34,924 nucleotides of DNA from Caldisericota bacterium. GTDB lineage: Bacteria > Caldisericota > Caldisericia > Caldisericales > Caldisericaceae. The notes beneath the pieces were generated by a model. The model was given only the letters and a program-made list of their open reading frames with translations, was not told where the DNA came from and did no database searches. Position numbers and translations under genes: made by a program. The stretch is from NCBI GenBank assembly GCA_030621215.1, contig JAUXIC010000005.1, positions 1-34,924 on the forward strand, given 5' to 3'. Each line of letters begins with the position of its first letter. The first letter of the stretch is position 1. This document shows positions 8,641 through 16,757 of this stretch, piece by piece.

Positions 8641-9570
8641 ATGAACAAGAAAATACTAGTTTTATATGGTGGCCTTTCAGAAGAAAGAGAAGTATCTATA
8701 AGAAGCGGGAAAGCAATTGCCAAAAGCCTGAAAAGAAATGGTTTTATCGTAAAAACATTAGATTTTAAAGGCAAGTTAGAAAAGATTTTAGAGGATTTTG
8801 TTCCTGACGTTGTTTTTATCGCATTACACGGAAAATACGGAGAAGATGGAGCTGTACAGGGAGTTCTTGAAATAGCAAATGTGCCATATACCGGTTCTGA
8901 CGTACTTACCAGTGCTATCTGCATGAATAAGCTCATAACAAAGCAACTTTTGACAGCTCAAAAAATAGAAACGGCTAACTACCGGCCAATCACGAAAAAA
9001 GAAAAAATCCCATTCAAAAAAATTGCAAATTATCTAAGAAGAAGCAAACTCGTTGTAAAGCCAATTAACCAGGGTTCGACAATAGGAATAAGTATAGTAA
9101 ATGACGAAAAAACCTTTAAAAAAGGATTAGATAAAGCTTTTTCATTCAGCGAAACTGTCATTGTAGAGGAATTTCTTGAAGGAAAAGAAATTACCGTATC
9201 AATTATAGGAAACGGAAACAATATTAAAGTGCTTCCACTTATCGAAATTGTGCCAGAAAATGAATTTTATGATTACGAATCAAAGTATGTACCCGGAATG
9301 TCGCGCCACATCATTCCAGCACTAATTCCTAAAAATGTATACGAAAAAGCAAAAAGAAATGCTATATTAATCTACGAAAAATTTGGCCTTAGAGATTTTG
9401 CAAGAATAGACTTTATTGTTACAAACGATATACCGTTCGCCCTGGAAGCAAATACAATACCTGGCTTTACTGAAACAAGTTTAGTTCCAGATGCTGCAAA
9501 AGCAGACGGAATAACCTTTGATAATCTCACTGCTTACATCGTTAAAGAAGCATTGAAAAGAGGCAAATGA
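8641..9570 (+). CDS. ddl: D-alanine--D-alanine ligase
   Basis: ATP-grasp enzyme that makes the D-Ala-D-Ala used by MurF. The ATG at 8641, one base after the murB stop, gives 309 residues starting MNKKILVLYGGLSEEREVS; an in-frame TTG at 8617 lies inside murB and is unlikely. Motifs: EEREVSIRSGKA (the conserved Glu near the N-terminus), ALHGKYGEDGAVQG, VVKPINQGSTIGI, VEEFLEGKEITV, and the metal-binding region DFIVTNDIPFALEANTIPG. The omega-loop segment contains YDYESKY with a Tyr, the residue associated with D-Ala-D-Ala rather than D-Ala-D-lactate synthesis. Confidence 0.96.
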   Translation: MNKKILVLYGGLSEEREVSIRSGKAIAKSLKRNGFIVKTLDFKGKLEKILEDFVPDVVFIALHGKYGEDGAVQGVLEIANVPYTGSDVLTSAICMNKLITKQLLTAQKIETANYRPITKKEKIPFKKIANYLRRSKLVVKPINQGSTIGISIVNDEKTFKKGLDKAFSFSETVIVEEFLEGKEITVSIIGNGNNIKVLPLIEIVPENEFYDYESKYVPGMSRHIIPALIPKNVYEKAKRNAILIYEKFGLRDFARIDFIVTNDIPFALEANTIPGFTETSLVPDAAKADGITFDNLTAYIVKEALKRGK

Positions 9571-10175
9571 AAAAACTGATCCTTTTAATTACAATTGTCA
9601 TCCTCTTGCTCGTACTCCTATCGCCACTTCTCCCGGCAGAACGCATACAGATTTATAGCAACGTAGAGATTAGTCCTGATGATATATTTAAAAAAGCAGG
9701 TACCCTCTATTTTGTGTATCAGTTGAAAATCCCGGCAAAAATCCACAGGAAACCCCTCAGTGTTGACGTATTTTATAATGAAACAATACTTGGCACTATC
9801 CATTTTACAGATGGAGATTTTGCAATCTCGTCCAAAGGACATATTATAAACAAGGAAGAGGAACTGGAAAATAACCTTTTTGCTGTTTTTGCTGATTTCA
9901 CAAGCAAAAACTGGAATGAGGATTTCATTTTGTTGTTTGTTAATCTAAATAATTTGAATATACTTGATTCAGTGGATAAATTTTCTATAGAAAACGAAAT
10001 GATTGCATTTTATGACAAAAATAAAATTCTTGTTATAATGAAAAAAGGAGACTATAAAAAAAAGTTGCAAGAATATAAAAAAGTAATAGAATTATTCAAT
10101 GAGGAAATATATAATATAAAGGAAATAAATTTGCAATACAAAGAACAAGCTGTAATTAAATGGAGGGAAAAGTGA
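9567..10175 (+). CDS. ftsQ: Short FtsQ/DivIB-like single-span division protein
   Basis: 202 residues: a hydrophobic membrane segment at about residues 3-24, then an extracytoplasmic domain. FtsQ/DivIB links early and late division proteins outside the membrane. Sequence identity to well-known FtsQ is low, so the call rests on the location between ddl and ftsA, the topology, a weak POTRA-like start (IQIYSNVEISPDDIFKKAG), a KGHIINKEEEL stretch resembling the start of the FtsQ beta domain, and the end INLQYKEQAVIKWRE, which matches the closing strand of FtsQ beta domains. It overlaps ddl in an ATGA junction and ftsA by four bases. It is clearly shorter than typical FtsQ (about 250-280). Confidence 0.7.
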   Translation: MKKLILLITIVILLLVLLSPLLPAERIQIYSNVEISPDDIFKKAGTLYFVYQLKIPAKIHRKPLSVDVFYNETILGTIHFTDGDFAISSKGHIINKEEELENNLFAVFADFTSKNWNEDFILLFVNLNNLNILDSVDKFSIENEMIAFYDKNKILVIMKKGDYKKKLQEYKKVIELFNEEIYNIKEINLQYKEQAVIKWREK

Positions 10176-11380
10176 ACGAAAAAATTATTTCTGCACTTGA
10201 CTTAGGAAGCAGTACCATAAAACTTCTTATAGCTGAAGTAACTGATGGACGCCCTTCCATTATCGGCGTAGGTTCAGTTCCCAGTAGAAGTATCAATAAA
10301 GGAGTAGTAACAGATTTAAACAAAGCTGCCGAAGCCATCATATCAGCCAAAAAACAGGCCGAAACAATGGCTGGTAAAAAGGCTACGCCTGTCTATGTCT
10401 CTATAAGCGGAAATCATGTGTATTCTCTAAACAATAAAGGTATAATTGTCATATCAAAAGAAGGAAGAGAAATAACAAAAGAAGATATAAGGCGAGTAGA
10501 AGAATCTGCAAAAGTTCTTCTGCTTCAACCAAACCAGGATATTGTTCATGTATTACCAAGACAGTTTATTATTGATGGACAAGATGGAATAAGAAACCCA
10601 ATTGGCATGTCGGGTATAAAATTAGAAGAAGAAGTACATATCATAACGGGTTCTACGACGTCACTCCACAACATTAAAAAATGCATTCGCATGGCAGATC
10701 TCGAGTTAAGCGGATTTGTGCTCCAATCCCTTGCATCATCATGTGCGATAATTAATGAAGAAGAAAAAGAATTGGGTGTTGCTCTGTTGGATATTGGCGC
10801 AGGTACAGGCGACCTTGCAATTTTTGCAAACGGGAATATTGCCCATACCTCAGTACTGCCGATTGGGGGAGAATACATTACAAAAGATATTGCATACGGA
10901 TTGAGGATACCTTTAGAGGAAGCAGAATCAATCAAAAAAAACTATGGGTTTGTTGAAACAGAGAATAACAATAACCCAACAGGCGAAATAGAAATAGACA
11001 GACTTGGTAGCACCGAAAAAAGAAAAGTGTCTCTGGATTTTGTTGGTAATATAATTACCTCAAGATCCGATGAAATATTAGAAGGTATACGCCTGGAATT
11101 GATGAAATCAGGATACTGGAATAATATTCCTGCTGGAATTATTATTACTGGAGGATGCTCTCTGCTTAAAAATTTTGTTGAAAGAGCAAGCGAAGTTATT
11201 GAAATTCCCGCTAGAATTGGTTATCCGGATGGAAATTTTGCAATTGCAGAATTTCTGCACAGTCCTGCATATTCAACTAGCGTAGGACTCATAAAGTTCG
11301 CAATAGAAAACAAGATGGCAAATCATAAAAAGATGGATTTTTTAAAACATTTCTCTTGGTTAAAAGACATATTTGGTTAA
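10172..11380 (+). CDS. ftsA: Cell division protein FtsA
   Basis: Actin-like ATPase that tethers FtsZ to the membrane. I chose the GTG at 10172 because GGAGGG (10162-10167) sits just before it and it forms a GTGA overlap with the ftsQ-like stop; an in-frame ATG at 10160 would add four residues, but that ATG overlaps the ribosome site. The protein has 402 residues. Motifs: ISALDLGSSTIKLLIAEV (phosphate 1), the SHS2/1C domain around PVYVSISGNHVYS with KEDIRRV, LLDIGAGTGDLAIF (phosphate 2) and IIITGGCSLLKNF (adenosine). The end, KKMDFLKHFSWLKDIFG, can form an amphipathic membrane-targeting helix. Confidence 0.95.
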   Translation: MNEKIISALDLGSSTIKLLIAEVTDGRPSIIGVGSVPSRSINKGVVTDLNKAAEAIISAKKQAETMAGKKATPVYVSISGNHVYSLNNKGIIVISKEGREITKEDIRRVEESAKVLLLQPNQDIVHVLPRQFIIDGQDGIRNPIGMSGIKLEEEVHIITGSTTSLHNIKKCIRMADLELSGFVLQSLASSCAIINEEEKELGVALLDIGAGTGDLAIFANGNIAHTSVLPIGGEYITKDIAYGLRIPLEEAESIKKNYGFVETENNNNPTGEIEIDRLGSTEKRKVSLDFVGNIITSRSDEILEGIRLELMKSGYWNNIPAGIIITGGCSLLKNFVERASEVIEIPARIGYPDGNFAIAEFLHSPAYSTSVGLIKFAIENKMANHKKMDFLKHFSWLKDIFG

Positions 11381-11398
11381 TAAAGGAGGCTGATAATA

Positions 11399-12451
11399 AT
11401 GCTTGATCCGTGGGTAAGTGCCCTGGCAAAAATTCGTGTAATAGGTATTGGTGGCGGTGGAAGCAATGCCATAAACAGAATGATGGACGAAGGAATAAAA
11501 GGAGTGGAATTCATCGCAATAAACACTGATGTACAGGTGCTTGCATTAAACAAAGCAGAGAAAAAAGTGCAAATAGGTGCAAGGACAACGGGAGGATTGG
11601 GTGCAGGTTCTTATCCTGAAATAGGAAAGGTATCTGCGGATGAAAGCAGAGAAGAACTTAAAAAAATTTTAGAGGGCACCGATCTTGTATTTATCACAGC
11701 TGGTATGGGCGGAGGTACTGGCACTGGAGCTTCCCCAATTATAGCATCCATTGCAAAAGAAATGGACATCCTCACAATAGCAATAATAACAAAACCATTT
11801 AAATTTGAAGGAAGAAAAAGAATGGAAGTTGCCGAAAATGGAATAAAAGAACTTACACCGGAAGTAGACACTGTCATAACGATATCAAACGACAGATTAT
11901 TAAAACTCGTGGATAAAAAAACTACAATTAACGATGCATTTAAATTAGCAGATAATGTATTGTATCATGCAGTAAGAAGTATTTCAGATCTCATTACAAT
12001 GCCAGGTCTGGTCAATGTAGATTTTGCAGATGTTAAAACAACACTTAAAGACGCCGGAACAGCATGGCTTGGCATGGGAAATGGACATGGAGAAAATAGA
12101 GCAACAGAAGCTGCAAAAGCAGCAATAAAAAGTCCATTGTTGGAATTTTCTTTGACTGGAGCAGACAGAGTTCTCTATAACATCACAGGGGGCAAAGACC
12201 TCACACTATTCGAAGTAGACGAAGCTACAAAAGTAATAACCGAATCGGCTTCTCCCGATGCAAATATAATTTTTGGTACAGCAATAGATGAATCACTTAC
12301 AGATGAAATCTATATTTCTGTAATTGCCGCTGGCTTTGACAAATCTGCTGAGGTAAGTAAAAAAATAAAAGTGATTAATATTGACGAAGGTATCGATATC
12401 GGCAATTTTGAAACCCCTGCATTTATAAGAAGAAAGAAAGAAAATAACTAA
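11399..12451 (+). CDS. ftsZ: Cell division protein FtsZ
   Basis: Tubulin-like GTPase that forms the Z-ring. 350 residues with a perfect AAAGGAGG ribosome site (11382-11389). Motifs: IGIGGGGSNAINRM near residue 16, AINTDVQVL, the tubulin signature GGGTGTG at residues 104-110, KPFKFEGRKR, and the T7 catalytic loop NVDFADVKTTL. The C-terminus has a very short linker (about 25 residues after the IAAGF end of the core) and then ETPAFIRRKKENN, which matches the conserved C-terminal peptide that binds FtsA. The strong ribosome site, compared with the overlapping starts of the genes before it, fits the high FtsZ demand. Confidence 0.98.
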   Translation: MLDPWVSALAKIRVIGIGGGGSNAINRMMDEGIKGVEFIAINTDVQVLALNKAEKKVQIGARTTGGLGAGSYPEIGKVSADESREELKKILEGTDLVFITAGMGGGTGTGASPIIASIAKEMDILTIAIITKPFKFEGRKRMEVAENGIKELTPEVDTVITISNDRLLKLVDKKTTINDAFKLADNVLYHAVRSISDLITMPGLVNVDFADVKTTLKDAGTAWLGMGNGHGENRATEAAKAAIKSPLLEFSLTGADRVLYNITGGKDLTLFEVDEATKVITESASPDANIIFGTAIDESLTDEIYISVIAAGFDKSAEVSKKIKVINIDEGIDIGNFETPAFIRRKKENN

Positions 12452-12455
12452 ATAA

Positions 12456-13343
12456 ATGAAACAACTATCTGGAATAAAATTACTTGCAAATATTTCCTTA
12501 TTCCTTTTGTCTATAATTCTCATCATTTCTGCTGGCAGCAATATCCTTGCTTATTCCAAAACTTCTCATGTTAAAGTAGAAAATATCAAAGTACAAACTA
12601 TCTGGCTAAAGACCAGAGTTGAAGGTTTCGTATTGTTCGATATGAAACCTGCTTTGTCTCAAATGGATGGAGTATTGGAACCAGTAATAGAGGAGGGAGT
12701 ATTTGTTGCCAAAAATGAAGTTATAGGACGAATTAAAGACAAAGAAACTGTAGTAAATTTACTGTCTCCTGGAAAAGGAATCTTGCAATGGGCACGATAT
12801 AAAAATTATGATTTTAATCTTCCGGCAGATTTAAATAATAATTCAATAAATAAAAATGAATTTGATGCAATCTATCCTGGAGAATTTATACACAAAGGAG
12901 AAGTAGCTGCAACAATTATTCCAAACGAATTTGCGTATCTGTATCTTGAAAATATAAATATTCCTGAGAATATAAATACGCTGTACTTCAGTCAATTCCA
13001 AAATAATACACTTATAAAGGGAAACATTGTTTTTAGAGGAGACAAATTTGTTGCATGCAAAGTATATGACTATTTGGAGTATATATTGAATGAAAATATT
13101 TTTTTGGTACAATACACCAACACAAACGGGATAATCATTTCAGATAAAGATATAGTGCAGAAAGATGGGAAAACAGGCATTTATGTATTGAGCAGGGGAA
13201 AAGTGCAATTTATGGAAGCACATATTTATAGAGATGCAGAAAAAGTCGTTGCAGAAATATCAGACACCCTAAATGCCATCACCATTGTAAGAACTCCACG
13301 CATAGTTTCAGAAGAAGAAGTTATAAACGAAACGAGAAAATGA
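12456..13343 (+). CDS. Membrane-anchored HlyD-like (barrel-sandwich hybrid) protein
   Basis: 295 residues, starting four bases after ftsZ. One membrane segment at about residues 10-32, then an extracytoplasmic part. A lipoyl/barrel-sandwich half motif is seen at about 65-95 (MDGVLEPVIEEGVFVAKNEVIG) and a second at about 140-155 (GEFIHKGEVAATIIP); the C-terminal IVQKDGKTGIYVLSRGKVQF is typical of HlyD/RND adaptor proteins. No partner transporter gene adjoins it. In Clostridia, proteins of this type are found near the sepF/ylm genes downstream of ftsZ, so I infer an envelope or division-linked role rather than a classical export adaptor. Function unknown. It is the last gene before the ECF promoter at 13349. 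Confidence 0.6.
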   Translation: MKQLSGIKLLANISLFLLSIILIISAGSNILAYSKTSHVKVENIKVQTIWLKTRVEGFVLFDMKPALSQMDGVLEPVIEEGVFVAKNEVIGRIKDKETVVNLLSPGKGILQWARYKNYDFNLPADLNNNSINKNEFDAIYPGEFIHKGEVAATIIPNEFAYLYLENINIPENINTLYFSQFQNNTLIKGNIVFRGDKFVACKVYDYLEYILNENIFLVQYTNTNGIIISDKDIVQKDGKTGIYVLSRGKVQFMEAHIYRDAEKVVAEISDTLNAITIVRTPRIVSEEEVINETRK

Positions 13344-13348
13344 AAAAG

Positions 13349-13374
13349 TGTAACCTTTTTAAAAAAATTACGTT
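13349..13374 (+). promoter_or_regulatory. ECF-type promoter upstream of the sigma factor gene (TGTAAC-N16-CGTT)
   Basis: In the 46-base gap before the sigma factor gene there is TGTAAC (13349-13354), a T/A-rich spacer of exactly 16 bases, and CGTT (13371-13374). This matches the AAC-containing -35 and CGT-containing -10 known for many ECF sigma factors (for example TGAAAC-N16-CGTA of Bacillus SigW). Its place directly before the gene suggests autoregulation. The transcript would start around 13381, giving a very short leader. Confidence 0.6.
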
Positions 13375-13389
13375 TATATAGGTGAGGAG

Positions 13390-13962
13390 TTGGAAAAAAG
13401 AAAAGAGATTATTCTTGTTAAGAAAATTGTTTCGGGAGATGAAAAAGCGTTTGGAGAATTTTATAAAATGTTTTTCCCTAAGATATATAAATATGCTTAT
13501 AAAAAACTACAAAACAGGGAACAAGCTGAGGATATTACTTCAGAAACATTTTTTAAGATTTTTAAACATTTAGATAAATATGAGAGCAGGATGAACGACG
13601 GACTAGATATTTGGATATACAGCATAGAGCGAAATGCTATAAGAGACCTGTTCAGGAAAAATGTAGGCAGAGAAATTCTTCCGCTTGAAGAAAAATGGGG
13701 AAATGTGTTGTTTCCACCAATTGATGACCCATACATTATGATAGAGAGAAAGGAAATAGAAGAGATAATTAACGAAGAGTTGCAGAAAATTCCAAAACAG
13801 TACAGAGAAATTATTAAATTAAGGTTCTTTAAGAAAAAATGTATTCGCGAAATTGCTGCAACACTTGGGAAAAATGAAGGCGCTATAAAGGTAATGCAAT
13901 TTAGAGCATTGAGTGCCTTAAAAGAAAAAGTTAGGGAGAGGATAAAAAATGCAAATCAATAA
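13390..13962 (+). CDS. ECF-family RNA polymerase sigma factor
   Basis: 190 residues with sigma-70 region 2 at about 21-90 (FGEFYKMFFPKIYKYAYKKL, EQAEDITSETFFKIFKHL, IWIYSIERNAIRDLFR) and region 4 at about 128-182 (LQKIPKQYREIIKLRFF, IREIAATLGKNEGAIKVMQ); regions 1.1 and 3 are absent, as in ECF sigmas. I chose the TTG start: AGGTGA at 13380-13385 pairs with the 16S tail at good spacing, and the protein then starts MEKRKEIILVKKI as this family does. It overlaps the next gene, a one-span membrane protein, by 14 bases: the usual sigma/anti-sigma layout. Target genes are unknown; its own promoter and perhaps the transporter downstream are candidates. Confidence 0.93.
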   Translation: MEKRKEIILVKKIVSGDEKAFGEFYKMFFPKIYKYAYKKLQNREQAEDITSETFFKIFKHLDKYESRMNDGLDIWIYSIERNAIRDLFRKNVGREILPLEEKWGNVLFPPIDDPYIMIERKEIEEIINEELQKIPKQYREIIKLRFFKKKCIREIAATLGKNEGAIKVMQFRALSALKEKVRERIKNANQ

Positions 13963-14428
13963 GGAAAAAGAACAAAGCATTTCAAACTTTATAGAGCGTT
14001 TACTGGAGGAGAAATCTCCAAACTATAAAGAACTAAATGATGACGTGGATCTTTTATCCATAGCTGATATTGCACTGTTTCTCAAAAAAGGAGACGAAAC
14101 TCCTGACAGCAATTTCCGCAATAATCTCGAGGAAACGCTTTTATCTCAACTCAAAAAAGACAAATTAATAAACAACGAAATAAGAAAACTAAAAAAAGAA
14201 GGGCTCACAAGATTTGCCATTGGATTCGCCTCGGTGTTGCTTATTATAGCAAGTTTCATGGGGTTAAAAACACCAAAACAAACTATAAAACCAGTTGAAA
14301 TAAAAGAAAATGATATAGTGAGAATAGAAAGTAAAAAAATAAATGGACAAAACGTTGAAATTTTGTATACTAAAGAAAACTTTACTATACTCTATTGGCC
14401 ATTAGGTCAATTTAGAACATTACAGTAA
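13949..14428 (+). CDS. Single-span membrane protein, probable anti-sigma factor
   Basis: 159 residues with no family that I recognise with confidence. Residues 1-87 are charged and predicted cytoplasmic, a hydrophobic segment lies at about 88-107 (LTRFAIGFASVLLIIASFMG), and about 50 residues follow outside. The N-terminal half contains SIADIALFLKK and SNFRNNLEETLLSQL, similar in style to helical anti-sigma domains, but no zinc-binding HxxxCxxC motif is present. The function is inferred from its 14-base overlap with the ECF sigma gene and its topology. The ribosome site is GGGAGAGG, just upstream of the ATG. Confidence 0.65.
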   Translation: MQINKEKEQSISNFIERLLEEKSPNYKELNDDVDLLSIADIALFLKKGDETPDSNFRNNLEETLLSQLKKDKLINNEIRKLKKEGLTRFAIGFASVLLIIASFMGLKTPKQTIKPVEIKENDIVRIESKKINGQNVEILYTKENFTILYWPLGQFRTLQ

Positions 14429-14434
14429 TATAAT
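14429..14434 (+). promoter_or_regulatory. Possible -10 box before the SLH/peptide-binding gene
   Basis: A perfect TATAAT directly follows the anti-sigma stop codon, 70 bases before the next ATG. No convincing TTGACA-like -35 lies 16-18 bases upstream (GTCAAT is the best). It may give the binding protein its own vegetative promoter in addition to read-through from the ECF promoter. The 75-base gap that follows is purine-rich, with a GGGAGGTGA stretch at 14438-14446. Confidence 0.3.
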
Positions 14435-14503
14435 TTGGGAGGTGAAAACAGGAAAAAACCGTAAAAGAAGTAAAAAAACACAAATCTTAAAGGAGGAAAG
14501 AGT

Positions 14504-16726
14504 ATGAAAAAAGTATTAGCTTTAACACTTGTAGTAATGATGGTGTTGGTATTTTTCGCGGTAAGACCAGCTTCAGTAAGTGCAGCAGGTTTCCCAGATG
14601 TTCCAGCAAACTACTGGGCGAAAAAACATATCGACTACCTTGTAGGAAAAAATGTTTTAGTGGGCTTCCCGGATGGAACATTTAAACCAGAAAGTCCTGT
14701 AACGCGTGAACAGTTTGCAAAAATGATTGTTGTAGCAAAAGGCCTCTCACTGTATAAGCCAGCAACACCAACCTATACAGATGTTTCGAAAACGCGTTGG
14801 TCTTATGGCTACGTAGAAGCCGCGTCAAAAGCAGGCTATATTAAGGGTTATGGAGGCGGCAAATTCGGGCCTGCAGATCCAATCACAAGAGAACAGCTTG
14901 CCGTCCTTGAAATCAGAGTGTTAGGCAAGGAAGCAGCATCACTTTCTTCAAGTCTTATCATTGCAACCTTCTCCAATGATGAAGCCAAAATTTCCTCATG
15001 GGCAAGAGGAGCAATGACACTTGCGGTAAGACCCGATGCACAGCTTCTCAAATGGGACAAAGAGAAAAACATCAGACCAAAAGCTGCAGGAACAAGAGCA
15101 GAATGCGCATATTCAATCTATATGATTCTTAAGCCGCCAGTGAAAGGCGGACAAATTTCCATCTCAACTTCTGAAGAACCTAAAACTCTTTTTGAGGCAC
15201 TTGACGCAAGTGCAGTAATGTCTGAAGTATTAGGAACAGTCACAGAAGGCTCTTCAGCTACTCTCCCATCGGGAAAACTTTATCCTATCCAGGCAGAGTA
15301 CATTCCAAGCGTAGCCGGCGGTACCTGGATTATCAATGAAGACGGCACAATGAAAACTACATGGAAGCTCAAAAAGGGTATTAAATGGGCAGATGGCCAG
15401 CCAGTAACAGCAAAAGATTATCTATTTGGCCACGACATGTATTTAAATGATGCCGTACAGGTTGTATCGAGAGATGTTGCGGAAAAAGTAGCAAAAGTTG
15501 AAACACCGGATGATTATACGCTCGTTGTCTACTGGACAACGCCCAGTATCTGGGCTCAGTACAGCCCGCTCGGTGCCGGCGTCTATCCTGCACACATCTT
15601 AAGGCCAATTTTAGACTCTAATCCAAAAGATATCAACTCATGCGACTACAATCTGAATCCGTTATCCAGCGGACCATATAAAGTTAAAACATGGTCTCCC
15701 GGAAACTACATTATTATAGAAAAGAATCCGAATTACTGGGCAGGAGAAGGACTCCTTGATAGATTTATTTACTACGTAACACCAGATACAAACACGATGC
15801 TTATGCAGCTTCTGGCAGGTAAACTCGATATGACAATGCCTGGCATTGGAATCGACATACCACAGGCCGAAGCAGCAGAAAAAAATGGTTTAACTGCAAC
15901 ATTTGACATTCGCTTCGTACAATCTGTTTACTGGGAACATGTTACTTTAAACCTCACCGACCAATTCATGAAAGATCTGAACCTTCGTAAAGCGTTGATG
16001 TTTGCGTTAGACAGACAAGAACTGGTTAGAAAAATATTTAGCAATAAGAGAGAGCTTTCATACGGGCCAATGCCAAGTGGAATGACTGCGTTTAATAAAG
16101 ATCTTGTTGGCATGTATCCGTATGACCCTGCGAAAGCAAGAGACATCCTCCAGAAAGCAGGCTATACCTGGAGCAGCGGCGGCGCTTTAATCAATCCTGA
16201 AGGAAAGGAAGTTATTATTGACATCCAGGGCCCAGCAGGATATGCAGTGCGTGAACAGGAAATCGAATTTATGCTCAAATACTGGAAGGATAATCTTGGA
16301 ATTTCTGGAAGTTACGTGCCTAAAGCCTGGGGACCACTAATTGATGCTTGGTACGATGGGTCATTCCAGGGCGCACTGTTTGCATGGGGTTCAGATCCAG
16401 CGGGAATTTGTTCCTACACACTTTATCACAGTGGCCAGATTCCTACCGAAGAAACCGGCTGGGCTGGTCAGAACTTTACAAGAATTGTTGATGCGGAATT
16501 AGATAAATGGACAACAATTTGTAACGATTCGGTTGATGATGCCGTTCGAGTCGATGCCTCAAAGAAGATACAGGCAATCGTTTATGACCAGCTTCCAGAA
16601 CTTTACCTCAACTTGCATACATCAGTCTGGGCAATTCGTAAAGGGCTCGTAGGTACCGAAGATTATGACCTCAACGCCATCACACCAAGTTCACATAATG
16701 GTAGCTACTGGTACTGGGAGAACTAA
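14504..16726 (+). CDS. SLH-domain / solute-binding protein family 5 fusion (peptide-binding component of Opp/Dpp transporter)
   Basis: 740 residues, about 200 longer than normal OppA/DppA. A signal peptide covers residues 1 to about 26 (hydrophobic core, then SVSA-A). Two clear S-layer homology domains follow: about 28-78 (FPDVPANYWAKKHIDYL, GFPDGTFKPESPVTREQFAKM) and 84-140 (YTDVSKTRWSYGYVEAA, ITREQLAVL), plus a degenerate third (about 150-208). From about residue 212 the SBP_bac_5 domain runs to the end, with WKLKKGIKWADGQPVTAKDY, ILRPILDSNPKD, GPYKVKTWSPGNYIIIEKN and LRKALMFALDRQELVRKIF. It probably captures peptides while attached to the cell wall or S-layer polymer. The ribosome site AAAGGAGG (14489-14496) is strong, and codon use looks like that of a highly expressed gene. 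It is followed by the matching permease and ATPase genes. Confidence 0.93.
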   Translation: MKKVLALTLVVMMVLVFFAVRPASVSAAGFPDVPANYWAKKHIDYLVGKNVLVGFPDGTFKPESPVTREQFAKMIVVAKGLSLYKPATPTYTDVSKTRWSYGYVEAASKAGYIKGYGGGKFGPADPITREQLAVLEIRVLGKEAASLSSSLIIATFSNDEAKISSWARGAMTLAVRPDAQLLKWDKEKNIRPKAAGTRAECAYSIYMILKPPVKGGQISISTSEEPKTLFEALDASAVMSEVLGTVTEGSSATLPSGKLYPIQAEYIPSVAGGTWIINEDGTMKTTWKLKKGIKWADGQPVTAKDYLFGHDMYLNDAVQVVSRDVAEKVAKVETPDDYTLVVYWTTPSIWAQYSPLGAGVYPAHILRPILDSNPKDINSCDYNLNPLSSGPYKVKTWSPGNYIIIEKNPNYWAGEGLLDRFIYYVTPDTNTMLMQLLAGKLDMTMPGIGIDIPQAEAAEKNGLTATFDIRFVQSVYWEHVTLNLTDQFMKDLNLRKALMFALDRQELVRKIFSNKRELSYGPMPSGMTAFNKDLVGMYPYDPAKARDILQKAGYTWSSGGALINPEGKEVIIDIQGPAGYAVREQEIEFMLKYWKDNLGISGSYVPKAWGPLIDAWYDGSFQGALFAWGSDPAGICSYTLYHSGQIPTEETGWAGQNFTRIVDAELDKWTTICNDSVDDAVRVDASKKIQAIVYDQLPELYLNLHTSVWAIRKGLVGTEDYDLNAITPSSHNGSYWYWEN

Positions 16727-16757
16727 ATAGATAAGAAGATAAAAAGATCGTAGTTAT

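Noticed and set aside
10131-10158. TTGCAA-N16-TAATTA before ftsA as an internal promoter
   Set aside because: The -10 is weak, the site is inside the ftsQ-like gene in an A/T-rich stretch, and such matches are frequent by chance here.
14442-14507. A 21-codon basic frame (GTG start) ending on the ATG of the SLH/peptide-binding gene
   Set aside because: It has no ribosome site at workable spacing, and an ATGA overlap arises automatically whenever a gene begins ATGAAA. The leader is simply purine-rich, which gives lysine and arginine codons.
16520-16546. A second TGTAAC...CGTT pair inside the SLH/peptide-binding gene
   Set aside because: The spacer is 17, it lies in conserved coding sequence, and it is about 270 bases from the next gene; chance is the simpler explanation.
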